From assembly GCA_905236605.1 (NCBI GenBank), contig CAJORD010000192.1:1-5618 (forward strand): a stretch of 5,618 nucleotides of DNA, written 5' to 3'. This stretch comes from an uncultured Synergistales bacterium (GTDB taxonomy: Bacteria > Synergistota > Synergistia > Synergistales > Aminobacteriaceae). Below the pieces are notes generated by a model that was not told the origin of the DNA, ran no database searches, and was given only the letters and a program-made list of their open reading frames with translations. Both the position numbers and the translations under genes were made by a program. Each line of letters opens with the position of its first letter. Position 1 is the first letter of the stretch. This document shows positions 1 to 5,617 of the stretch, piece after piece.

Positions 1-132
1 GCGGCAAATTATAATCCTAAAGTCATTGTCGTTGAACGAAATGGCGAAATTGTTCCTAAAGAAGACTACGACAAAATAAAAATTCAAGATGGCGATGTCG
101 TCGAAGTCGTCAGCTTCATGGGAGGCGGCTAA
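1..132 (+). CDS. thiS: ThiS sulfur-carrier protein, C-terminal part (5' end outside window)
   Basis: This is the last 43 codons of a ThiS-type ubiquitin-like sulfur carrier, open from the first base to a TAA at 130-132. In this family the C-terminal glycine is adenylated by ThiF, converted to a thiocarboxylate, and donates sulfur to ThiG for the thiazole ring. Visible here are the strand around VIVVERNGEIV, the segment DGDVVEVVSF and the terminal FMGGG. These match the ERN-x-EI and F-x-GGG ends of Bacillus-type ThiS as I recall it. Full-length family members have about 65 residues, so roughly 20 N-terminal residues lie upstream of the window. The gene sits 49 bases before thiG, the enzyme that uses its product. 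No thiF lies between them. MoaD-like proteins also end in Gly-Gly, but the thiG-thiH neighbourhood makes ThiS nearly certain. Confidence 0.93.
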   Translation, partial: AANYNPKVIVVERNGEIVPKEDYDKIKIQDGDVVEVVSFMGGG

Positions 133-164
133 TCTGCTCTCAATAAAAACTGAAACACAAATTA

Positions 165-173
165 GAGAGGAGA
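165..173 (+). promoter_or_regulatory. Ribosome binding site that fixes the thiG start
   Basis: The purine run GAGAGGAGA contains AGGAG at 168-172, nine bases before the ATG at 182. It lies in the only sizeable gap between thiS and thiG (133-181). It supports ATG 182 over the in-frame ATGs at 89 and 95, which lie inside thiS and have no such site. Confidence 0.8.
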
Positions 174-181
174 AAATTAAA

Positions 182-952
182 ATGAACGAAGACAAATTAA
201 AAATCGGCGGTCATGAATTTAATTCACGTTTTATTCTTGGCTCCGGCAAATATTCTATGAAACTCATCGAGGCCGCAATCAAATACGCAGGCGCGGAAAT
301 AATAACGCTAGCTGTACGGCGCGCAAACACAAAAGAAAATGAAAATATTCTTGACTATATCCCGAAGGGCATTACGCTGCTTCCCAACACGAGCGGCGCT
401 CGAAACGCTGACGAAGCTGTCAGAATAGCGCGGCTTGCGAAGGCCCTCGGCTGTGGCGACTTCGTGAAAATCGAAATCATGAGAGATTCAAAATATTTGC
501 TTCCTGATAATTACGAGACCATTAAAGCAACTGAAATCCTTGCGAACGAAGGCTTTGTAGTTATGCCGTATATGTATCCAGATTTGAACGTTGCCCGCGA
601 CCTCGTGAACGCCGGAGCAGCTACTATAATGCCGCTTGCGTCGCCGATCGGTTCAAACAAAGGACTCGCCACGAAAGATTTTATTCAAATTTTGATTGAT
701 GAAATCGACTTGCCAATCATCGTCGATGCAGGTATCGGAAGACCGTCGCAGGCTTGTGAAGCTATGGAGATGGGAGCGGCGGCCATTATGTCGAACACTG
801 CGTTAGCGACTGCGGGCAATCTTCCAGCAATGGCGGAGGCTTTCAAGAATGCAATCGAAGCCGGGCGCAAAGCATATCTTGCCGGGCTTGGTCGAGTTCT
901 AACTCGCGGAGCGTCAGCTTCGGACCCTTTAACGGGCTTTCTTCGCGACTAG
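182..952 (+). CDS. thiG: Thiazole synthase ThiG
   Basis: ThiG condenses 1-deoxy-D-xylulose 5-phosphate, dehydroglycine from ThiH and the ThiS thiocarboxylate into the thiazole phosphate moiety of thiamin, in the cytoplasm. The protein has 256 residues, the usual size for this (beta/alpha)8-barrel family. Landmarks in order are SGKY at residues 21-24, the arginine pair RR at 46-47, DFVKIEI at 93-99 with K96 as the expected Schiff-base lysine, LLPD, and then MPLASPIGS and IIVDAGIGRPS, which form the phosphate-binding loops. The end reads AGRKAYLAGLG. I chose ATG 182 because it has a strong ribosome binding site and conserved sequence begins right after it (KLKIGGHEFNSRFILGSGKY). Starting at 89 would add 31 residues read out of frame through the end of thiS. 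thiH follows after 12 bases. All recognisable key residues are intact. Confidence 0.96.
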   Translation: MNEDKLKIGGHEFNSRFILGSGKYSMKLIEAAIKYAGAEIITLAVRRANTKENENILDYIPKGITLLPNTSGARNADEAVRIARLAKALGCGDFVKIEIMRDSKYLLPDNYETIKATEILANEGFVVMPYMYPDLNVARDLVNAGAATIMPLASPIGSNKGLATKDFIQILIDEIDLPIIVDAGIGRPSQACEAMEMGAAAIMSNTALATAGNLPAMAEAFKNAIEAGRKAYLAGLGRVLTRGASASDPLTGFLRD

Positions 953-957
953 GGAGA
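951..957 (+). promoter_or_regulatory. Ribosome binding site of thiH, overlapping the thiG stop
   Basis: AGGGAGA begins within the thiG TAG stop (950-952) and lies seven bases before the thiH ATG at 965. The tight spacing suggests that thiH translation is coupled to that of thiG. Confidence 0.7.
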
Positions 958-964
958 AATTTTT

Positions 965-2218
965 ATGGAAAATCAGTTTTTCGTAGATTCGGAATTTTTA
1001 TCGCCGGGCGCGCTTGCAAAAAAGCATCAGCTTGAAAACGATCCGGCCTCCCGAAAAAATCATATGGAATATCTTCCCGGCATGGAAATTATAAAATCTG
1101 ATGTCTGTGAAAGTGTCATGAGCCACGTAAATTCTTATGAGCCTGGCAAATACGCTGCCTCCGACGTCAAAGCCGCTTTAGAGCACGACACTTGCACAAT
1201 CGAAGACTTCAAAGCGCTTCTTTCACCCGCGGCAGAAAATTTTTTAGAGCAAATGGCACAGCGCGCACGCCTCGAAACAAGCAAGCATTTCGGCAACACG
1301 GTTTATTTATTCACGCCTCTTTATATTGCGAACTACTGCGAAAATTATTGCGTCTATTGCGGCTTTAACTGCTACAATCACATTCAGCGCATGAAACTCT
1401 CAATGGAACAAATCGAACACGAAATGAAAATCATCGCCGACAGCGGCATGGAAGAAATTTTAATTTTGACCGGCGAGAGCAGAACTAAAAGCAGCGTCGA
1501 ATATATTGGCGAGGCTTGCAAACTTGCAAGAAAATATTTTCGCATGGTCGGCCTTGAAATTTATCCCGTCAACACTGACGAATATAAATATCTTCACGAA
1601 TGCGGCGCCGATTATGTAACTGTCTTTCAAGAAACTTACGACACCGTCAGATACGAACAGCTTCATTTATTCGGTCATAAACGCGTTTGGCCTTATCGTT
1701 TTGATTCACAAGAGCGCGCTTTAATGGGCGGTATGCGCGGCGTAGCGTTCTCGGCGTTGTTGGGACTTTCAGATTTTCGCAAGGACGCTTTGGCGAGTGC
1801 CTTGCATGTTTATTATTTGCAGAGAAAATATCCTTACGCCGAAATGTCTTTATCATGCCCGCGGCTTCGACCAATTATCAATAACGAAAAAATAAATCCT
1901 CTGGACGTTCACGAAAAACAACTTTGCCAAGTTCTTTGCGCGTATCGAATTTTTTTGCCGTTCGTAGGAATTACAGTATCTTCGCGAGAGAGCGCCGAGT
2001 TTCGTAACGGAATCGTAAAAATCGCCGCCACAAAAGTTTCTGCGGGCGTCTCAACAGGAATCGGCGACCATGAAAGCAAATACACCGGCAAAGAATCTTC
2101 TGATGCTCAAGGCGACGAGCAATTTGAAATTAGCGACAGCCGCAGTCTTGAAAAAATGTATAGCGATATTAGCGAAGAGGGCCTTCAGCCGGTCTTAAAT
2201 GATTATCTTTACGTATGA
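965..2218 (+). CDS. thiH: 2-iminoacetate synthase ThiH (radical-SAM tyrosine lyase)
   Basis: ThiH cleaves L-tyrosine with S-adenosylmethionine and a [4Fe-4S] cluster to give dehydroglycine (2-iminoacetate) and p-cresol. Dehydroglycine feeds ThiG. This anaerobic route replaces the oxygen-requiring glycine oxidase ThiO. The radical-SAM motif C-x3-C-x2-C is at C125, C129 and C132 (YCENYCVYCGF). It is preceded by LLSPAAENFLEQMA at about 86-99 and FGNTVYLFTPLYIANY. TGE at about residue 169, FQETY, LLGLSDFRKDA, CPRLRP, SSRES and the C-terminal LQPVLNDY are all ThiH landmarks. At 417 residues it is longer than E. coli ThiH (about 377 from memory), mainly from about 45 extra N-terminal residues. I kept ATG 965 because it has a good ribosome binding site. 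The related HydG carries an extra C-terminal cysteine cluster, which is absent here, and the gene lies between thiG and thiE, so ThiH is the clear call. Confidence 0.95.
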   Translation: MENQFFVDSEFLSPGALAKKHQLENDPASRKNHMEYLPGMEIIKSDVCESVMSHVNSYEPGKYAASDVKAALEHDTCTIEDFKALLSPAAENFLEQMAQRARLETSKHFGNTVYLFTPLYIANYCENYCVYCGFNCYNHIQRMKLSMEQIEHEMKIIADSGMEEILILTGESRTKSSVEYIGEACKLARKYFRMVGLEIYPVNTDEYKYLHECGADYVTVFQETYDTVRYEQLHLFGHKRVWPYRFDSQERALMGGMRGVAFSALLGLSDFRKDALASALHVYYLQRKYPYAEMSLSCPRLRPIINNEKINPLDVHEKQLCQVLCAYRIFLPFVGITVSSRESAEFRNGIVKIAATKVSAGVSTGIGDHESKYTGKESSDAQGDEQFEISDSRSLEKMYSDISEEGLQPVLNDYLYV

Positions 2219-2233
2219 GGCGAGAAATTAAAA

Positions 2234-2875
2234 ATGAAAAATTTTGATTCAAGTTTATATTTCATAACCGACAGCACGGGCTTGACCGAAAAAAATTTTT
2301 TATCACGGGTCGAGCAGGCGTTACAGTGCGGAGCAACTCTCCTTCAGTTGCGTGAAAAACAAAAAACTACACGAGAATATATCGAACTCGCCGAAAAAGT
2401 TCACGCGATTTCAAAAAATTATAACGTGCCTTTGATTATTGATGACCGTGTTGACGTTGCTCTTGCCATTGACGCGGAAGGCGTTCACGTCGGAGCCAGC
2501 GACATGCCAGTAGTGACTGCGCGAAAACTAATGGGCGATAAAAAAATCGTCGGTGCAACCGCTAAAACAGTCCCGTGGGCAAAAGATGCTTATGAGCAAG
2601 GCGCAGACTATCTTGGCGTCGGAGCGATTTATCCAACGACTACGAAAGTTATAACCGTTTTAACGCCCGTCGAAACGCTTCGGGAAATTTGCAACGCCGT
2701 TCCGATCCCTGTGAATGCTATCGGCGGTTTGAATAAAAATAATATTGATGTACTTCAGGGAGTACCGATTGCGGGGATCTGTGTCGTGTCGGCCATAATG
2801 AAATCTGAAAATCCGAAGCAAGCCGCTATAGAACTTAAAAAACGCGCGAAGGAGCTTGGAATTATAAATTTTTAA
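2234..2875 (+). CDS. thiE: Thiamin-phosphate synthase ThiE
   Basis: ThiE joins 4-amino-5-hydroxymethyl-2-methylpyrimidine pyrophosphate to thiazole phosphate, releasing pyrophosphate and giving thiamin monophosphate. The 213-residue single TIM barrel is a normal family length, with no fused kinase domain. Landmarks are LQLREK (37-42), PLIIDDRVDVAL with the metal-binding acidic pair at D70-D71, GVHVGASD (83-90), GATAKT (107-112), the loop GAIYPTTTK (130-138) with K138, AIGG (162-165) and VVSAIM (184-189). ATG 2234 follows the thiH stop by 15 bases. The ribosome binding site, GAGGCGAG at 2217-2224, overlaps that stop and is weaker than those of thiG and the binding protein. The TAA at 2873-2875 shares a base with an ATG (TAATG), so the next gene was probably meant to be coupled to this one. 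Confidence 0.95.
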   Translation: MKNFDSSLYFITDSTGLTEKNFLSRVEQALQCGATLLQLREKQKTTREYIELAEKVHAISKNYNVPLIIDDRVDVALAIDAEGVHVGASDMPVVTARKLMGDKKIVGATAKTVPWAKDAYEQGADYLGVGAIYPTTTKVITVLTPVETLREICNAVPIPVNAIGGLNKNNIDVLQGVPIAGICVVSAIMKSENPKQAAIELKKRAKELGIINF

Positions 2876-3608
2876 TGTCGAAAAACTTTCTTTAAGTTAC
2901 GAGAAAAAATTAATTTTCAAAAATCTCTCTCTAAAAATTCCCCGCGCCTTAGTGTCTTTAATTGGGCCGAACGGTTCGGGGAAAACTTCATTATTAAGAA
3001 TTCTCGCCGGGCTTGAAAAAAATTATTCCGGCAAAGTCTCTCTAAACGACACTGACATTAAAAAAATTTCTCGCAAAAATTTTTCACGCGCTTTGAGTTT
3101 CGTAATGAGTAACAAAAATTTTCGGCCATCATACTCGTTTAGCGTCCGTGAAATAATCGCGCTTGGCCGTTTGCCGTTCACGGGACTTTTTGGGCGAATG
3201 ACCGCGCACGACTTTGAATTAATAGAACGCGCCGCAGAACTTTTGAAAATTTCTCATTTACTGGAACGCGACATCATGACGCTATCGGACGGGGAACGAC
3301 AATTAGTTTTTATTGCTGCCGCGGTTGCACAAGACACGAAAATAATTTTGCTTGACGAGCCGACAGCATCGTTAGACCCCGACAAGGCTGCGCAAGTTTT
3401 CGAGTTATTAAAAAAACTTTCAAACGAAGGCCGAGGGATTATAGCCGCCGTTCATGATATAAATATTGCGAGCACGTATTCAGATTTTTATATTGCGATT
3501 AGGGACGGCGAATTAATTTTCAGCGGCGAAGAACTCACGCAAAAAATTTTGAGAGATTTATACGGCGTGGATTTTGTTTTAGATTTAATGTGGCGAGTAA
3601 AAAATTAG
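2868..3608 (+). CDS. ABC importer ATPase of the FepC/BtuD (siderophore, heme or B12) group; start codon unresolved
   Basis: This would be the ATP-hydrolysing subunit of a class II importer, acting on the inner face of the membrane. Conserved sequence is open from just after a TAA at 2865-2867. There is no ATG, GTG or TTG in frame until GTG 2952, so the coordinates mark the open segment rather than a proven start. Numbering from GTG 2952 (218 residues), Walker A GPNGSGKT is at 5-12, ALGRLPFTGLFGRM at 70-83 (typical of the siderophore/B12 group), signature LSDGERQ at 111-117, Walker B IILLDEPTASLD at 131-142, and the H-loop histidine in VHDIN at 168. The upstream in-frame part reads NVEKLSLSYEKKLIF and then NLSLKIPRAL. 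It holds the first strand and the A-loop aromatic (Tyr at 2898-2900), so GTG 2952 alone would give an N-terminally clipped protein. The Q-loop reads FVMSNKN, with serine where glutamine is usual. The signature is LSDGE rather than LSGGE. A binding-protein gene follows, but no permease is present. Confidence 0.85.
   Translation: MFNVEKLSLSYEKKLIFKNLSLKIPRALVSLIGPNGSGKTSLLRILAGLEKNYSGKVSLNDTDIKKISRKNFSRALSFVMSNKNFRPSYSFSVREIIALGRLPFTGLFGRMTAHDFELIERAAELLKISHLLERDIMTLSDGERQLVFIAAAVAQDTKIILLDEPTASLDPDKAAQVFELLKKLSNEGRGIIAAVHDINIASTYSDFYIAIRDGELIFSGEELTQKILRDLYGVDFVLDLMWRVKN
2873..2895 (+). other. TAATG junction with apparent one-base frame discrepancy at the ATPase start
   Basis: The thiE stop (2873-2875) overlaps ATG 2875-2877, a classic coupled junction. 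Read from that ATG, the frame is M-S-K-N-F-L and then TAA at 2893-2895. The conserved ATPase N-terminus lies in the frame one base earlier (GTC at 2877, then GAA AAA CTT TCT). The A5 run at 2881-2885 is between the two. One more A would give M-S-K-K-L-S-L-S-Y and restore a 244-residue ATPase from this ATG. The cause could be a homopolymer error, a real one-base loss, or recoding. Confidence 0.7.
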
Positions 3609-3613
3609 GAGGT
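3607..3613 (+). promoter_or_regulatory. Consensus ribosome binding site of the binding-protein gene
   Basis: AGGAGGT overlaps the ATPase TAG stop (3606-3608) and lies ten bases before ATG 3624. It is the best match to the anti-Shine-Dalgarno sequence in the window, which predicts strong translation of the secreted binding protein relative to the ATPase. This is a common pattern for importers. Confidence 0.82.
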
Positions 3614-3623
3614 AGACACTTAA

Positions 3624-4466
3624 ATGAAAAAAATTTTTGTTTTAATTTTAATTTTGTGTTCTTTGTGTGCAGGTGCGCAAGCTGAAAATTTGCGAGTGAT
3701 TTCGCTTTACCCCGGCCATTCTGATAATATTTTTGCACTTGGCGGCGAGAATTTATTAATCGCGTTGTCCGAAAACGATGACGCGGATTTATTGCCCGGC
3801 TTGCCGCGCGTGTCATTGAGGGACGGTGCGGAAAAATTTTTAGCTTTGAAGCCTGATGTCATTGTTACTCGAAGTTTTGCGATGCGACTGAATCCGAATT
3901 TATACGAAGTTCTTGAACGTGCCGGAGTCAAAATTATAAATCTCGATCCGCCTTCGTGGTCAGAATTTGAAATTTATTTGCGGACTTTAAGCGAAGCTCT
4001 TGGCCTTGACGCTGAAGCCGGGATAAAAAAACTTCATGCCTTAATCACAGAAACGAAATCACAAACTCGAAACGAAAATTTCAAAATTTTTATAGAAGCA
4101 ACAAGTAAAGAAATTCATACATGCGCGCCGGATTCGTGGGCAGCAAATTTGATTTCACTTGTCGGAGGCAAAAACGCAGCCGCGCAAGCCGAACCATTAC
4201 GGCCCGGAAGCTCTATAGCAGCGTGGGGCGTTGAACGTGTGCTAAAATCTCTCGAAAATAAAAATTTGGACGTTTATATAATTCAAACGGGAGCAATGAA
4301 CCGCGCTACGCTGAAAGATTTTTATAATCGCGAATGGACAAAAATTTTAATTGAACGCGGCGTGAAAGTCTATGAAGTTCCCGAAAAATTTTTGAGCCGG
4401 CCTTCTCTTTTGGGATTAGAGCGTGGCATCGAGATTTTAAGAAAAATTTTGTGGAGTGATGATTAA
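3624..4466 (+). CDS. Periplasmic substrate-binding protein, BtuF/FepB-like (class III ABC importer)
   Basis: This is a secreted 280-residue protein that would capture a ligand outside the inner membrane and deliver it to an importer. Residues 1-20 form a type I signal peptide: MKK, a hydrophobic stretch and AQA before E21. Neither C12 nor C15 sits in a lipobox, since both have leucine just before them, so the mature protein should be soluble in a periplasm. The mature start LRVISLYPGHSDNIFALGG is the hallmark first strand and helix of the BtuF/FecB fold. LALKPDVIVT follows, and later a VERVLKSL segment and LDVYIIQTG in the second lobe. The size fits cobalamin- or siderophore-type binding proteins. 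The ATPase gene just upstream matches the same importer class. The ligand cannot be read from sequence: cobalamin, heme, a siderophore and a thiamin precursor are all open. No permease gene is in the window. Confidence 0.88.
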   Translation: MKKIFVLILILCSLCAGAQAENLRVISLYPGHSDNIFALGGENLLIALSENDDADLLPGLPRVSLRDGAEKFLALKPDVIVTRSFAMRLNPNLYEVLERAGVKIINLDPPSWSEFEIYLRTLSEALGLDAEAGIKKLHALITETKSQTRNENFKIFIEATSKEIHTCAPDSWAANLISLVGGKNAAAQAEPLRPGSSIAAWGVERVLKSLENKNLDVYIIQTGAMNRATLKDFYNREWTKILIERGVKVYEVPEKFLSRPSLLGLERGIEILRKILWSDD

Positions 4467-4469
4467 AAA

Positions 4470-5417
4470 ATGCCGGGGAAATTACAGCCCGATATATTAA
4501 AGAAAAGTGTTTTAGATTTTACAGGAGCGTTGCGAAAAGATTTGCTTGTCGGCGGTGGCATAGGCGAGGACGCAGCATTAATAAAAGTTCCGGAGGGGAT
4601 TTTAGTCGCGGCTTCTGACCCAGTAACAGGCGCTACGAAGAACGCCGGCTCTTTGCTCGTTCACATTAACGCGAACGATTTAGCTTGCAAAGGCGCTGAC
4701 CCTGCGTGGCTCGTTGTAACTTTGATAGTGCCGGATTCAATGGGCGTGCCGTTTATTGCCGACATAATGCGCGAAATTCACGAGGCTTGCAAAGAATTAA
4801 ATATCGCGATAGCCGGAGGCCATACGGAACTCGCAAGCAAATATTCAGAGCCTGTAATATCGGGAACGATGTTGGGAATGACCCGCTACGAGTTAAGCGC
4901 GAGGAAGATTCAAAAGGGCGATTTAATTTTAGCGACAGGCCACGCCGGTCTTGAAGGCATGAGCATAATCGCAAACGATCGCGAGGATTTATTAAAAGAT
5001 TTTTTTACGTCCGATGAAATAAAAATTATAAAGAGTTGGGGAAATGATTTTTCAGTTGTGAAGCCGGCGAAAATTTTGCGAGATTATGCGCGCTACATGC
5101 ACGACCCGACCGAAGGCGGTCTTAATGGAGCCTTATACGAAGTTCAAACGGGCGCAGACTTAGCCATCGATATTTATAAAGATGAAGTGCCTGTTTCAGA
5201 ATTGACTTTACGAGCCGCTGAAAAATTAAATTTTGATTACATGAATTTAATTTCGTCAGGAATGTTAATAGCTGTCATTCCGCCGGAGAAAATTTCAGAA
5301 GCTCAAGAGAAATTAAAAGCCGCGAACATAAATTCAAAAATTATTGGCAAGTTCACGAACGGAGAAAAAATTTCTTTGAGCACGCACGAAGAACTTTGGA
5401 AAGTTTTAGCAAATTAA
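4470..5417 (+). CDS. PurM/HypE/ThiL-fold ATP-binding protein (AIR-synthase-related)
   Basis: This 315-residue protein has the two-domain fold shared by PurM, HypE, ThiL and SelD, enzymes that activate or phosphorylate a substrate with ATP. Visible motifs are GIGEDAALI (30-38) and D50 in the ASDPVTGATKN segment (probable metal and ATP site), VHINANDLACKGADP (64-78), IAGGHTE (114-120), MHDPTEGGL (210-218, the glycine-rich loop of the second domain) and SSGMLIAV (262-269). It resembles HypE in GGHTE and DPTEGG, but it ends in KVLAN and lacks the C-terminal cysteine that HypE uses for carbamoyl transfer. It also lacks the TTDMLVEGVHF signature of standard ThiL. It most resembles the loosely named AIR-synthase-related proteins, whose substrate I do not know. 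The ATG lies three bases after the binding-protein stop. GGAG at 4453-4456 is somewhat far at 13 bases. Position at the end of a thi operon makes a role in phosphorylating thiamin phosphate conceivable but unproven. Confidence 0.8.
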   Translation: MPGKLQPDILKKSVLDFTGALRKDLLVGGGIGEDAALIKVPEGILVAASDPVTGATKNAGSLLVHINANDLACKGADPAWLVVTLIVPDSMGVPFIADIMREIHEACKELNIAIAGGHTELASKYSEPVISGTMLGMTRYELSARKIQKGDLILATGHAGLEGMSIIANDREDLLKDFFTSDEIKIIKSWGNDFSVVKPAKILRDYARYMHDPTEGGLNGALYEVQTGADLAIDIYKDEVPVSELTLRAAEKLNFDYMNLISSGMLIAVIPPEKISEAQEKLKAANINSKIIGKFTNGEKISLSTHEELWKVLAN

Positions 5418-5444
5418 AAAAAGCCTCTCGAACTTCGAGTGGCT
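5416..5444 (-). terminator. Intrinsic terminator for leftward transcription
   Basis: AGCC (5422-5425) pairs with GGCT (5441-5444) and CTCGA (5427-5431) pairs with TCGAG (5435-5439). There is one T/T mismatch and a three-base ACT loop. On the minus strand the hairpin is followed by seven T, the complement of A5416-A5422. On the plus strand it is followed by AAAGTC with no T run, so it suits the minus-strand gene ending at 5450. It sits directly after the plus-strand stop at 5417 and may slow rightward transcription without being a standard terminator for it. Confidence 0.75.
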
Positions 5445-5449
5445 AAAGT

Positions 5450-5617
5450 CTAGTTAAATGCTGTATGATTGATTATGGGTTTTAGATTTACTTCATATCT
5501 ATCGATGGTTATCTCCCAACCTTCCGAAGGCTCTTTGTACCACCATAAAACTCTGTTGATGTTATTTATGCTTGGAATATTATAAGCTGTAACAATCGCT
5601 TCAACGAACTTCGACAC
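5450..5617 (-). CDS. Unrecognised protein, C-terminal 55 codons of a converging gene (5' end probably outside window)
   Basis: The minus strand is open from the right edge to a TAG at 5452-5450. The 55 residues include the tryptophan pair in RVLWWYKEPSEGWEITIDRY and end in NHTAFN. I do not recognise a family. Support comes from the uninterrupted frame and from the hairpin with a T7 tail on the same strand six bases past the stop. The only possible start inside the window is GTG at 5617-5615, at the very edge, so the gene most likely begins to the right. A 36-codon plus-strand frame overlaps part of it but has no such support. The density of tryptophan, tyrosine and charged residues looks like a soluble protein. 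Confidence 0.5.
   Translation of the reverse strand: MSKFVEAIVTAYNIPSINNINRVLWWYKEPSEGWEITIDRYEVNLKPIINHTAFN

Noticed and set aside
89..181. In-frame upstream ATGs (89 and 95) that would lengthen ThiG by about 30 residues
   Set aside because: The extra residues come from reading the end of thiS in another frame, have no ribosome binding site and do not resemble ThiG. ATG 182 has AGGAG at good spacing, and ThiG similarity begins there.
965..2218. HydG ([FeFe]-hydrogenase maturation) as an alternative for the radical-SAM gene
   Set aside because: The C-terminus lacks the second cysteine cluster of HydG, and the gene sits between thiG and thiE.
2875..2895. Classic -1 programmed frameshift heptamer at the ATPase start
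   Set aside because: The run has only five A followed by C (G AAA AAC in frame), not the A AAA AAC heptamer, and I see no clear stem-loop just downstream. Recoding stays possible but is not the leading explanation.
3624..3686. Lipoprotein signal on the binding protein
   Set aside because: C12 and C15 are each preceded by leucine and lack the small residue required before the lipobox cysteine, while AQA before E21 is a standard signal peptidase I site.
3535..3816. 93-codon minus-strand frame across the ATPase-binding protein junction
   Set aside because: It lies opposite two well-supported genes and opposite the signal peptide. The translation is basic and low in complexity, and there is no ribosome binding site evidence.
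4706..4954. 82-codon plus-strand frame inside the PurM/HypE-like gene
   Set aside because: It overlaps in another frame a gene with clear domain motifs. Its own translation is rich in arginine and asparagine with no recognisable motif, as expected of a shadow frame.
5476..5586. 36-codon plus-strand frame after the operon
   Set aside because: It is short, has no ribosome binding site, and is antisense to a minus-strand frame that has its own terminator.
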